NCBI RefSeq assembly: GCF_019649055.1
Contig: NW_026570447.1
Span: 56,242-120,241 of the forward strand
Length of the DNA stretch: 64,000 nt
Direction of reading: 5' to 3'
Origin: Paramacrobiotus metropolitanus
Lineage: Eukaryota; Tardigrada; Eutardigrada; Parachela; Macrobiotidae
Made by a program: the position numbers and the translations under genes
Part shown: positions 1 through 15,754 of the stretch, in pieces
How positions within the stretch are numbered: position 1 is the stretch's first letter
How the letters are laid out: the number at the start of each line of letters is the position of its first letter
The notes under the pieces: model-generated
Seen by the model: the letters and a program-made list of their open reading frames with translations, nothing else
Database searches by the model: none
Told to the model about the DNA's origin: nothing

Positions 1-251
1 AAGTAAATAGTAGGAATAAATCGAAATCGAAATGAATCGACCGAAAAACTGAAAAAATTGCAATTCAAAGAATATTTCCATTGAAAATAAATAATAATCT
101 GCTGTCGGTGTAATGATGGAAAACTAAATAACAAAAATAAATCGTTTAATGAAAAAATCGGTAGATATTGCAATATCTTTTTACAGTTGCGATTTTTGTT
201 GAATTTTGTAGTGGTATGGATACATTGGATAGTGTAATAAATAGGTGTTAG

Positions 252-371
252 AAAGCCGTTGAGAAGCTGACAAAACACTCGGGAAAAACAAAGCCCATGG
301 AGGATCTGCTGGAGTGGCTGAACATCGTGAACAATGGCCACTCAGCGCTTTTTCTTAACAACTACCGTTAA
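252..371 (+). CDS. Terminal exon of an unidentified gene entering from the left
   Basis: Following a likely acceptor (GTGTTAG, ending at 251) there are 39 sense codons and a TAA at 369-371. The reading is rich in Lys, Leu, Glu and Asn and includes MEDLLEWLNIVNNGHSALF. Codon choice (GAG, CTG, AAC, ATC, GTG) resembles the GC-rich exons elsewhere in the window and not the surrounding AT-rich DNA. A TAG sits immediately upstream in this frame, so the frame must be entered by splicing. I do not recognise the family. The rest of the gene would lie left of the window. A short spurious ORF is the alternative. Confidence 0.45.
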   Translation, partial: KAVEKLTKHSGKTKPMEDLLEWLNIVNNGHSALFLNNYR

Positions 372-783
372 CACCGCCGCGTCAGCACCGACAGCTGACA
401 ATTTAATTTCTCAAGAAAATGGCCAACGAAAAATTCGCTATTAACTGCCGGCAAACGGCCCTCCACATAAATTATGCGCAATCGGTGTCCGTGTTGGCCC
501 AACCGATTTTCAAACTGATCATCCATTAACAGTCAATTCACTGTGATTTGCATTCGTCACTCCGGCTGCCAAGTGGCCGCATGTTAATTGTTGCAACTTG
601 CACACACGGTGACACAATCGCCGCATTTTCTCGCCACTGATTCCACTTCCGGCGGCGCCGTGCCAGCCCGGACTATACAAGCCGCATCGGCACTGACCAG
701 TGCAAAACACCATTCATTTTTCAGTGTAAATTACCGGCACTCACATTTTTGTTTGTCGTGTTTGATTTTTATTCGGTAAAAAA
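372..783. other. Intergenic spacer / promoter region of the mucin-like gene
   Basis: No supported exon. Short overlapping ORFs on both strands (519-713 minus, 588-779 plus) have no family resemblance. The stretch should contain the 5' UTR and promoter of the gene starting at 784. A CTATACAAG at about 671 is a weak TATA-like candidate. Confidence 0.4.
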
Positions 784-5495
<4,712 letters not shown>

Positions 5496-7125
5496 ACACC
5501 TGTCTTTTCAGTGGTTTTGTGATGTAGTTGGGTTTTTGTGTGTCATAATTAGAAAAAAATCAAAACAATACGAAAACGCGAAAAAATATAATAAATCGAA
5601 TTTTATTGGCACTTCCGGTCGCACTTACATCGAGCTCACGCGGTTAACCCTCCAGCGGGCGGTACCCGACGGAGTGCGGGTTTCCTTTTGAAAATCGGGA
5701 TTTCCCGATGAAAAAAATCAATTAAGAAAGGGAATTTTTTGTAAGCTTGTGCTGACCATAGGTCAGCCGTGGTGACTAGGGTGTTTGCCAACGCCAATGC
5801 CCACGGACAGTCTACAGCATAAAAACGTTTAATTTTGTAATACTTAGACGAACGGAAATTACCTAAAAGCAATAACTGTACCAAATAGAACAAAAAAAGC
5901 ACTTTAAAACAAGAGTATAGTAGTGGTCAACAAGGTGACCACTGGTCAGCAAAAAATTAAAAACTTCCAGATTCCGTTACCATGTATTTTGACCACTATT
6001 ACAGATAGAATATAGGAAATAAAAATGCTAACAATTTTTCTCTCCCAAAACTTTCATTATACTCTCATAATTATGAGACTGCACGAAGCATTATTCTGCA
6101 TTTCTGGCACGCATAGCCGCCTTTATACTGCCGCGCTTGCATTTTTCTTGGTGTGGCCGCAAGTGCCAGTGTCTAAAATGCGGCGCGGATAGTCCAGCTG
6201 CAGTGGTCATTGGCGTAAACTGAGAGTTAGTGGTCACTAGCACTTTTTCGAACGCATTAGCGACCGGAAGAAACTAGTTAGGCTGCCGCAAAGGTCAAAA
6301 TCACCAACGTCACGTGCACGTACAGTGTACAGTTACTGTAGTTTTCAACCGCCCGAGACAGATCAAAACTCATCTTTTCTGCAAAGCTGCGCGCTCTCGC
6401 ATGTCCAAACGATCCATCAATATGTAGAAACGCGGTAAAGCGCACGGTGTTGTACCGCCATTTTACAACTATTGTTATTGCAGTGACGGTAGATTTACAA
6501 TCAGGACTACCGTGTTCGGTTTCCCTAAGCGTTCTGTTTTCCTGAAGCAGCCAAATTTAGAGGCGATTTTGGTATTCGCCGACCGCCCGTGGTGTTGATA
6601 CGCGAAAGCGTTTTTCACAAGCTTCCGATCAACAGAATCGCGTGACGCATGTTTTGCGTACGAACCGACAGTACTTAACTTGATCTGCCTACGTGATATA
6701 GAGAAGCAGTCGAAATTGCACCCGCCCGTGTATCTGAGACACTTCATGGGCAATGGTGTTGGCACGCAACACAAGTTTTTGACGGACTGTGGTCTTCCAC
6801 TGTTCAACTAACAGAACCCGTGTTAGTCAATTTTCGATAGAACGTTGTTAATTGTACCTTGTTGATTTATCTGCGGTTTAATTATTCATCCACTAATTAG
6901 TTAATTAGCAAGACGTACGAGAGCTTGGAAAGTCCGAAATTAGCCATTTTCGGGCAACGGTCATTTGTGATTGGCTTGAGATGCAAGTTTGAATTATGTT
7001 TTTACTGCTACTTTAAGGTCTCTAATTGCTAATTATGCTAATTAATATTCATTAACTGTTCGCAATCACTGGGGAAAAAATTCAGAAAACCATGTTGCGC
7101 CCTGACGCCAATGCCCGTCAACGGG
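5496..7125. other. Intergenic spacer
   Basis: Holds the 3' UTR of the mucin-like gene (AATAAA at 5590). I see no supported gene. A stop-free plus-strand stretch at about 6605-6811 and a minus-strand ORF at 6475-6807 overlap each other and match nothing I know. One AAAGGTCA lies at 6290. Confidence 0.5.
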
Positions 7126-7710
7126 TTAATACTCAAACACAAATATACACTGAAAAAGGTCACGGAGACCCTCGGACATCGAAATCTCGGCTTCGGAGGT
7201 GGCTTTGAATACTTCCAGAGGCACAGACCCTCCGTAATAGACTTCCGGGGGCGGAGGCCCTCCGTAATGACCTCCGGGCTCAGCACTTGCAATTGCAGGT
7301 CCCGGAGGGTGCGGCGACCGAGCTGGCGTTGACGGCGGGGTTCTCGGCGCGAGGTTCCGCTGCCTGGTTAGACGCGGAGGCCGCCGCCGAGCTCCCGAGG
7401 CTCCGGCGTCGGCGACCGCTGGACTGGACGCGGAGGCGGCCGCCGGTTGGCTGGACGCCGCTCCCGCTGCGCTGGTAGCGTTCCCGGAGGCTCCGGCCTC
7501 CGCAGCCGGTGGGCTGGACGCCGAGGCGTTGGAGGCTCCACCTCCGAGGTTCTCCGGGATGGGGGCGCCGGCGACGGAGGCGTTCTTGGTGATGGGCGAG
7601 ATTAGGGTGTTGTTGGAAAGGTCATGGGCTAGGGAGGGCTCCACGGGCGAGTGCTGGCTGCGGACGGTGAGGACGACGCAGCCGGCGAGGAAAATCAAGG
7701 ACCAGTGCAT
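7126..7710 (-). CDS. Small secreted Ala/Ser/Pro-rich protein
   Basis: Single-exon reading of 194 aa. It starts with a clear signal peptide (MHWSLIFLAGCVVLTVRSQ), followed by a low-complexity Ala/Ser/Pro/Gly tract with NAS and NAT sequons, then a basic RR-rich patch and a Gly/Pro/Tyr tail (GGHYGGPPPPEVYYGG). Composition suggests an extracellular-matrix or cuticle-type protein, which is inference only. TATA-like TTATATATAAAA and TATATAAAT elements lie 50-100 nt upstream, supporting a real promoter. The last 25-30 residues lose the compositional bias, so the true 3' end may be spliced to another exon. No family recognised. Confidence 0.5.
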   Translation of the reverse strand: MHWSLIFLAGCVVLTVRSQHSPVEPSLAHDLSNNTLISPITKNASVAGAPIPENLGGGASNASASSPPAAEAGASGNATSAAGAASSQPAAASASSPAVADAGASGARRRPPRLTRQRNLAPRTPPSTPARSPHPPGPAIASAEPGGHYGGPPPPEVYYGGSVPLEVFKATSEAEISMSEGLRDLFQCIFVFEY

Positions 7711-7754
7711 TTTGTAGCGGATTTATATATACGCGAAAATATATATACGGGAAA

Positions 7755-7812
7755 ATTTATATAAGGCGGATTTAAGTTGTTGTAGTGTAGAGAATGCCGG
7801 TAGTTTTATATA
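7755..7812 (-). promoter_or_regulatory. Candidate TATA boxes upstream of the 7710 start
   Basis: On the minus strand, TATATAAAA (7804-7812) and TATATAAAT (7755-7763) lie 94 and 45 nt upstream of the ATG at 7710. The first has the same spacing class as the TATA-like box of the AKH-like gene. Confidence 0.35.
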
Positions 7813-9046
7813 TAAGAGTTTGCCGCGGAAATGCCGGCGGCCGGTCGCATTATCCGGGGTTCCTTATTGTCCGCCCCGGTGTTCTTGGCAATGCGGTGTT
7901 GTCGTTTCACATCAGGGTGTTGGCGGGCCGAAACACGCCGTACAAATGCCAGTGGTAATTTTTAAATCAACATTTAATAAATCTACTTGCATAATTCGTC
8001 GTTGACACGCCGCTGCATCGCTGCAACGGTGAAAATGCGCCCGCCGGCTGTTGTTTCTAGGCCGGCAAATTTATTTCGGACGACATTATGCCGGCTTCGA
8101 TTCAACATTATGAGCCAATAAAATCAACAGCGCGTTGTTAATTAAATGGCCGGCATTACTAGGTGCGAAACGGCGAATCACAACGGCCAGCGTTACGCAA
8201 TTTTATTGCAGCAGTTTTATATACAGAGTACAAATGACAAATGGCACACATCGTTTCCGACCCAGGATATTACACATCCCACTGATCACAGTAATCCGCC
8301 GCATCATCACAAAGAATCAACGGTAAAAATGTCGAATAATCCGAGAATTTATTACACTTTTGTCGAAGTTAATTTAGCAGAAACGTTTTTTTAAATAGAT
8401 TCCACTGTGCAGTATTTACTCGTTTGTAGATGTGCAAAGGTCATCCAACACCGGCGCCGGTGGCCGCCCCGAACAGCTCACCTGCAAATGAACGAATTAT
8501 CATCACAATTCAATGACCTCTTAAAACGCAATAATATGGTCGATGATATTACGTATTATTGTACAATTAATAAAATATTATTATTATAAATAATATCAAA
8601 AATATGTGCGTGGCCTCCGCCGTTTATTCCACATACAGGTGTCAGCGGCGGTTGGATCCGGGAGGTCATCATTGCCGGTCAACAAAGGATCAACTGCAAA
8701 AAGCGATACATACATACAGTACAAAATGTAATAATAATAATTGTTTAAATGCTTGTTAATTTATTTAGATTTAACTACATTCATGTATTATTAAGTTGAT
8801 ATTGTACTGTTAACAACATACTTATTACATCGTGCGAATTGAATGGGCATTTATTAGTATTATTAATAGCATCATATATATGTACTAGATTTTTTATATA
8901 CGAGTATATACAAGTAACATATTTTTATTTTATATAGCGATGTAACGTACTTTTTATTTTTGTTTACTGTATATAAGTCCTTTTTTTCATGTTAATATTT
9001 TATTTTATATCGTATTTGTGCAACTATTGTCGTAAACAGCATGTTG
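7813..9046. other. Intergenic spacer
   Basis: AT-rich below about 8700. No exon is supported. Contains AAAGGTCA at 8436. Plus-strand ORFs of 60-80 codons at 8135-8589 look random. TTTATT motifs near 8950 could be the minus-strand poly(A) signal of the astacin gene. Confidence 0.45.
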
Positions 9047-12000
9047 TTACTTCCGGCTGATATACAGCTTTGTGGCTATGTCTGACGTACCGCAGGAGAC
9101 GGTGGTGTTGACCGGCGCAACGGTGGTCGTCCCGCCGCTAACATGCGGCCGCGGCGTACAGCCGTACAGCTCGTTGATGCGCTGAATGTCCAGCTCGCTC
9201 AAGGCCAGCGCCGGCGCGATGAGCAGCGTGGTCACATTGACGGTGGTGGCGTTGATGGGCTGCACGATGGTGATGACGGGCAGGGTCAAGTTGAGGGCGA
9301 AGGTGGCGCTGCTGTAGTGCATCACCGAGTGCACGTCGTACGGGATGATGCTGACGAACTGCCGCGCGTACTTGCCGAACTGCTCGCGGTCTAAACAGAA
9401 CAAAATATATCGTATATAAATATTTAATAAAAATAATTATTAAAATTAAAGAATATAATGGATTGATCAATAAATAATACAATTTTGTCAACGTACACAG
9501 TGGCTCGACGTTGTCCAGGTCGATTTTGATGTAGGTGTCGCGGTCGAGGCGAGTGTGCTCGTGTACAAAACCTGGTGCATATATAAATATCTATATATAC
9601 ACTAAAGGTCATGCATGGGATCCGCCTACCTAATGCGTGTAAGAGCTCGTGTTCTGTAAAAAATTAATCAGAGGAACTTAGTGATGAGATGTACGTACTA
9701 TTAAAGGGAATATGTTTCCGGTTCGCATAAATGCGACCTGATAATTATCAAATTCCTTTACCGACAATAGTCCCGTTGAGGCAGCTCTGGCCGTTTTTAT
9801 TAAGGATCTGCAGCGACAGGAGCTGCTTGCCGCCTTGGCGTCCCACGAACGACCAACACCTTCATATATCAATGATGCAAAGGTCACTGTTATAAATTCC
9901 ATCATTGCGTATACACATATACACGTACAGCATAAACACATATCTATACACATAGGTACGTATACGCACATTATATCTTCCATGTATATAGATATACGCA
10001 TACATACCATATGCACATACACCCATATACTTGCACATATATGCACATATTTACGTATATACACATATATACATACACGCACATATATATGCATTAATAT
10101 TCGTACATATATATACACACAAACATATATATCGCATAATATATACATATATATACACATATACAGATATATACACATACATAATATAGTATATACATAT
10201 ATGTATACATAATATACACATAAACACACATATTTGCGCATAAATGCAAACATACTGCAGGATCATACACACATACATTTGTATAATTCTAGCATATGTG
10301 CAAGGTCGTACATAAATGCAATATAAGTGCCTATATTGTATTGGCTATACATGCCACCATCGTGGCCTTTTTGTTAAAAAGGAGGTAGTTTTTGCGTACC
10401 CGGTGTGGCTAACAATGGCCAGGTAGTCGCGCTCGTTGGTGCGCGGGAAGAAGCGCACGCAGGTGCGCGCCGTAATGTTACACATACGCGCGGTTATGTA
10501 GTCCATCTGCTCTTGCGCTACAACGCCGAAGCCAATACAATTTAACCACACCGGCCCTTGAGCGGACGCGCCTACTGAACAACTGCACCGGAAATGCGCG
10601 TTTTACAGTGCTACCACCTACAGAAGGTCTTGTTGTCGATGGTGTAAGGGACGCCACCCGCCCACAATCCTTTATTCCCGCAAATCTACAGGTGGCAAGA
10701 CGAAAGGTCACGGCCAGTTAATGTCATTGAACTTGGATATAAATACCTTTATTTACATCTGATATTGATATGATTTAATTTAATATTTTAATTTAATTGC
10801 ATTTACTGACGTGGCGTATCCCGAGGAGATCCTTGGTGGAGGGCGTGCGCATGTCGCCCTCCACCAGCTGGCCCGATTGCTGTAAATCCGCGTTGACGAA
10901 GACGTCCTTAATGGGCGCGTATCCGATCACTGCATGTACCAATTTATTTTACACCGCAGCACAACGTTGTGATGCATTATAAATAAACGTTATCCCATAC
11001 TGGATGACGCTTACCGCGGTTAAAAGAGAGATCGAAGGGCAGTTCCAGTGGACAGCCGACATAATCGCGCAGACCTTCCGGCAGCTGCGCACAGGAAACT
11101 ATATATATACAACCCAAAGGTCATCCTGTTTATATATTTTTGTTCAATTTTGCTACTGTATATATTTTTTTATTTTTGTTCAAGGCGCGTACAAAGAATA
11201 ATTAATTTTTAATCAAGTATTTGATAATTTGGTGGATCTGTACTACAAATAATAATTACTTAAACGTCATAAAAGAAATAAAATAATTTTAATTAACTGT
11301 ATATTTGAGAAAGTTTAATTGAAAATTAAAATAAAATATAACAATAAATTTCCCTTTTTAGGTACGTTGATTGTATTCGTACACATGTAGATCTGGCGTT
11401 CCTTCTCGGTGCGGGCGGACCGGCTGCCACTGCAGGCGCCAGGTACGGAGGCGGCACTGGACGAGCTCTGGAAGTTCTCGTTGACCGCCGTCAGCTGCGT
11501 ATCGCTACTGCTAACGCTGGCCGTACTTTTCGCCGTAATATCGTTGATTTTCCTATACAAAAAAATAAAATTAATGAAGTTGAAATTAAAAAACTTAAAC
11601 TAATAATCTAGAGTATAGACGCAATGTAGCTGCATTGTGTAGTAAATCACGTACGTGAATGCAGCAGATTGTGTGACGGATTGGAGGTTATTCGCAGGGG
11701 GCGGGGCGCCGCTCAAAGCGCGTCCCTGATTGGCGGCCGCCGCGGTGGCGGACAGCGTGGAGATCGGCGGGACGTTGAGATCATCGTAATAAGCACCTGC
11801 GATGCCCTGGCCGGCGCCGGCGCCCCAGCCCAGCGCCGAACCCGCCGGCAGCCAGGCCGAGTAGTTCGGCGGGTAATAGGCGAACCAGGGAGGATACAGC
11901 TGGCCGCGGCATACACCGTTCCAGGGAACAGCAATGCCTACAAGTTAGATAAACCGTCTTTCTAAGCTGTGGATTATACGAGTACATGGTATTGTACATA

Positions 12001-12560
12001 CGACTGACATTTCCTCACATTCTGTAGCTAAATGATTTGTATACATGGGCGTGAAAACCGTTTGTGCGCGCAACTTCCGGTTGGGTGAAAATTACACTCC
12101 AAAAGTCAGGTGCATCAACAGTCTTATTGCGGGCTAACTCCTTCAAATCATGCACGGAAATACGTTTAAGTAAGAAGATCGCTTTCACCCCGAACCGAGA
12201 TTCCAGTATTTGGTTTTATTGTAACATAAATATTATTGAAACATTTAAGCTGTATTCTCCTTTAGTTTTAAAATGCGCTTTAAATTTAATCAAATTAAAC
12301 GTATTTTAAAATTTAAAAAAAACCGGTAGAATTCGAATTCGGATGTGATGGTTTGAATGGTTTCACGCCAGGTTATACAAATTATCTCGCTTATACAGTA
12401 TTTCCCCGCGAAAGCGAAACTTCCCATGCACACTTCATTATGCACAAATCTGGTACCATGTACGTATACTTTATTTCCGGTTACACAGTCGGTACACGTC
12501 GTGCATAAACTTACCGAGGAACAGCGATAAAAAGCGGAATAAAAAGCCGGTTACACCCAT
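9047..12560 (-). CDS. Astacin-family (M12A) zinc metalloprotease, secreted zymogen
   Basis: Eleven exons in gene order: 12515-12560, 11655-11937, 11383-11552, 11015-11098, 10811-10929, 10622-10685, 10400-10517, 9762-9859, 9630-9653, 9497-9571, 9047-9390. The total of 1425 nt encodes 474 aa with all phases consistent. Exon 1 gives a signal peptide (MGVTGFLFRFLSLFLG). A Gly/Tyr/Ala-rich and Ser-rich pro-region follows, then LVEGDMR (about 216-222), whose Asp220 corresponds to the astacin aspartate switch. The catalytic domain starts near 235 (GLWAGGVPYTID). The zinc signature HELLHALGFVHEH (His329, His333, His339; Glu330 catalytic) is followed by RLDRD and the Met-turn SVMHY (382-386). CWSFVGRQGG and LSELDIQRINELYGC are also typical of the family. 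A Thr-rich tail replaces EGF/CUB domains. Several donors are GTACGT-like. Intron 1 carries a MITE copy and intron 7 a microsatellite. Confidence 0.93.
9905..10310. repeat. Imperfect (CA/TA)n microsatellite in an astacin intron
   Basis: About 400 bp of ATACAC/ATATAC-type repeats within intron 9860-10399. Long Tyr/Ile/His ORFs on both strands here are artefacts of the repeat. Confidence 0.9.
12000..12470. mobile_element. Degenerate copy of the TTAA-type MITE, inside astacin intron 1
   Basis: The stretch around 12030-12080 (ATGATTTGTATACATGGGCG, then CGTTTGTGCGCGCAACTTCC) matches the interior of the 25961-26432 element in the opposite orientation. The end at 12400-12470 (GCGAAAGCGAAAC, TGCACAAATCTGGTAC) resembles its terminal repeat. 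The boundaries are approximate. Confidence 0.5.
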
Positions 12561-13045
12561 ATTCGATGCGGTGTACATGACATATATGCAGAGTACAACG
12601 GTTGTCGTACGGGCTCACTTCCGCCGGATGCACGCAGGCATTTCGCAGCGTTATCACATTCCAGTCAGGGAGAAGCTCGGCGCATTCATTACGGATAACG
12701 TATCCAGCCAATTATAGCAATTTACGCGTAATTAAAAATTAATAATAAAATTAAAGTACGTAATGAAAATACACATATCGCTGTTGTAATACAGTAGTAT
12801 CGGTATATTCCCCAAATTTTCGAAATAACCGGCAGTTTAAATTTATTAGGATAATTTTGTTGTTGCGCAGATCGGGTGCAGCGATTAGAAACCTAAACGC
12901 TCACGTTCTTCTGCATCACGAATAAGTGCATTTTGGCCGCCGGCTGGTTTCCGTATACAATATTATATACTGTACATATATATAAAAGTGTCATATATGC
13001 GAAAAGTGTAACACTGGTCAAGAAGGTGCAATCAAATCGCAATTG

Positions 13046-13261
13046 TCATTTATTTACAAGCAGCATCTTTCGCTTCCTCGAATGTATGAAATAGTCACGG
13101 AGAAAGTGAAGATGGTCAGCAGCATCGTGGCTGATTATAAAAGCAGCGAGCAGCCACTTATTGCCTTCGTTGGCCTCGTTGCGCCGCGACAATTGCTCCT
13201 CGAACTCTGTTACTCCACTCAGTCCACTGTATATTACACAGCGCAGACCTTCCACGTACAA
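13046..13261 (-). CDS. Possible exon or small ORF, unknown function
   Basis: A 71-codon minus-strand ORF whose middle (FEEQLSRRNEANEGNKWLLA) has protein-like composition. It could instead be a terminal exon entered at the acceptor-like TAACAG near 13208. It has no recognisable domain and the plus strand is open over the same interval. Low confidence. Confidence 0.22.
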   Translation of the reverse strand: MYVEGLRCVIYSGLSGVTEFEEQLSRRNEANEGNKWLLAAFIISHDAADHLHFLRDYFIHSRKRKMLLVNK

Positions 13262-13528
13262 CCGTAAACAACCACAGCATTACTTTTACCGTTAAATTTT
13301 CTTATTGGCAATTGGCATTTTTTGTTGCTTACGCTTTCCTAGGTTTTTATTGCGCACCGAATATCCTCGAGTAATTAAAAGCAAAATTCGGTACCGCAGT
13401 CAAAAATATAAGCAGTCATTTACAAATATTGTGTCTGACAGTTTCTTATGTACTCTTATGTTTTCTTAGGTTTTCTTACGTTCTAGTCTTACGTTTTTTA
13501 TTGCACACCGAATGTCTTCGTCTAATTA

Positions 13529-13715
13529 AAATGGCCCGGTACATAGCGTCAAAAATGGGATACATACACTAAAACTTTCGCTTTCGCGCACTCCGAATCG
13601 GATTTTTGCAATACTTCTTGTCATTCTAGACTGAATGATTTGTGTATACATTGTTCTGAGAAACGTTTTCGCGCGCAACATCCGGTTGCCGAGATATGGG
13701 CGAAAAGTTTAAATG
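13529..13715 (+). mobile_element. Second copy (left part) of the TTAA-type MITE family
   Basis: GGCCCGGTACATAGCGTC, ACTTTCGCTTTCGCGCACTC and CGCGCAACATCCGGTTG occur in the same order and spacing as in the terminal repeat and interior of the 25961-26432 element. The left end follows TTAAAAT. The right boundary was not resolved and could extend past 13900. Confidence 0.6.
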
Positions 13716-14673
13716 CATTGATGTGTACCAAAAGTTTGGTTATTATCCAATCTTATGGAAACTTTGCTGTAAAAGACACATGCCCATGAAGTCGAAAGTG
13801 AACCAACTTCAGATTCAAAGCATATTTTTCGATTTTTGAATTTCAAAAATCTTAATATTAATTTTAAAATTAAGTTCCGATAGATTTTCAAAACAGAGCC
13901 AGAATAAATTATTTATACGCATCACAGAAATATTTCGCAGGCAGCAGGACTTTAATTTTCTCAACCACAGGCATCCAATAATATTGTGAAAACATTGACT
14001 ATGCAGTAACATAAACCATTCGATACTGTCAGCGCAAAGTTGCCGGCCGGAAATGAGGATTAAATACAGTTATTAACTGCGATTAATTGCAGTACGTACT
14101 TCCTGATACACTTCGTACATATACAAGTATCGTACTAAAAATTGAAAAAAAACAAGCACTAGACATTTCTCGTACCGAACAGGAACGAACTAGCATCCGA
14201 CAATAAAAAAATTAGCGAATAATAAAAAAAAATAACTGCGACTGGCTGAAAATTCCAAACCAGTTAACAGTTATTAACCGTAATAATTAAGTATTGTTAT
14301 GCTGCTGTACATGCTTCCACTGAACCGCTTTCGTGGCCGGCGCAGAACACATTCACTGGCGTCCAACGAATTACAAGGAATAATTAAATACGCTTTTATA
14401 CGCTTTAAACGCTTTATACGCTATATAAATGGGCGTATAATTATAATATTTTATACAGAAATTCTTTGACGCTCGCGAGTTGTGAAACATTACCGTCTCC
14501 GTGTTCTGGATTATAAAATTTTCATATATTATAATTATCATATTACAATTATAATCACAAATTGGAGGAAATTAAATCAGCAGCTGATATATATGTCAGT
14601 GCCGGTATAAATATCCAACAACGCTGAAGCGAGAAGCAGTTTCCGTTGGCGTACTCTGTATATATTCGATGCG

Positions 14674-15622
14674 TTATTTGGTAGATGCAGCGCGGATACG
14701 GTCAGCACAGACCTGTTCCCACAAGGCGTGTAACTGCGCCACTACGACATCTTTCTTCGGCTGCAAATTAAAAAGGCAACAATAAAACATTTATATCACA
14801 ACTGATTAAGTCACCGTATTCAATTTTACAAACCACATTTAAGCGAGATAATTTGCAGATTATACGTACAACGCAGCCATAATTATATATGAAAGGTCAC
14901 CTTTCAGTATATATGTGTATTAATATGCTGGATTCAAAAATGATTATTTTCTGAATTTCCTAATGAAAAATTGACGAGTAAAGTACAGTATTATAATTAT
15001 TGGCATTTTATTACGTACAAAAACTTAACTTATAATATAACTTATTACGTACAACACTCTGTAGGTTAACTTACAAATAAATCATTCGCAAAATAAAATA
15101 TTCGTTAACCGGCACCATCATTAAATTTATTAGAAGCAAAATTTGAAAAGAAGAAATAAAGTAATACAGTTTCAAAGTAAAAAAATGGAAATAAAAATAA
15201 ATACACGTATAAAAGCAACAATTACGTACCGGTAAAAGCAGCATCCGGGTGAGGTGATCGCGCAGCAGCGCACACGCCCGGGCCAGCTCGTTCTCCCCGT
15301 TATCCCAGGCGTCGGCCGCGCGGTCCGGTACGTGCATCGTCCCGGAATGGGTCATCCAGGGATCGTGCTCGGCAGCGGACAGGATGTGACCGCTCAGCAC
15401 CATCTCGTCGTTCAACTTCGACCCGAAACCCTCCCCGTTCTGCCGTTTACTCATCGGACTCAATGCCAGCCCCCCGGAGCGGGCGCTGCGCTCCTTCACC
15501 AAGATACGCGTACGCCAGCCCGGCGTAAAGGTCAACTGCGAACGACTGCACTCCGTTAGGAGCAGGAGACACACGACGACACTAGCCGCCAGCGCTTTTA
15601 TCAAAAACTCCGCGGTGGTCAT
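14674..15622 (-). CDS. AKH/RPCH-like neuropeptide precursor (non-canonical processing site)
   Basis: Two exons, 15230-15622 and 14674-14760, give 159 aa, phase 0, with a GTACGT donor and TTTGCAG acceptor. Residues 1-28 form a signal peptide ending TECSRS. Immediately after it comes QLTFTPGW (29-36), which fits the adipokinetic hormone / red-pigment-concentrating hormone octapeptide pattern: N-terminal Gln able to form pyroglutamate, Phe4, Trp8. The rest of the precursor ends with two cysteines, Cys117 and Cys149, like the disulfide-forming associated peptides of the GnRH/AKH/corazonin group. The odd point is that Trp36 is followed by Arg-Thr-Arg with no Gly for C-terminal amidation. A KR site lies at 59-60. 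The expected receptor would be an AKH/GnRH-type GPCR. A chance match in an unrelated secreted protein remains possible. Confidence 0.72.
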
Positions 15623-15635
15623 TGTAATTATGGGA

Positions 15636-15754
15636 AAAGGTCACCGGAAGTTCGGGTCTTATAAAAAGGAAGAGCGAAAAGATGGAATATGGAAACGCTC
15701 TTCTGTTTGAAAATCTCGATGATTTTTATCTGCAGAGTGCTCGCTTTTTATATA
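15636..15754 (-). promoter_or_regulatory. Upstream region of the AKH-like gene: TATA-like box and AAAGGTCA site
   Basis: On the minus strand TATATAAAA lies at 15746-15754, about 125 nt upstream of the ATG, inside a short palindrome (CTCGCTT...AAGCGAG). A weaker TTTATAAG lies near 15660. TGACCTTT (15636-15643) is 14 nt upstream of the ATG. The transcription start is unknown. Confidence 0.35.

Larger units (their letters stand above)
12561..14673. other. Spacer between the astacin and AKH-like genes
   Basis: Mostly AT-rich. It holds a second MITE-like copy (about 13529-13715) and a weak minus-strand ORF (13046-13261). Near 13330-13520 the phrases TTACG/TTAGG-TTTTC and TTGC(A/G)CACCGAAT recur, suggesting diverged short repeats. 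No other gene is supported. Confidence 0.45.

Noticed and set aside
6475-6811. Overlapping open frames on both strands in the 5.5-7.1 kb spacer
   Set aside because: No recognisable domain, no splice signals, and neither strand is favoured.
9678-10253. 191-codon minus-strand ORF
   Set aside because: Runs through the CA/TA microsatellite and reads the astacin exon in the wrong frame.
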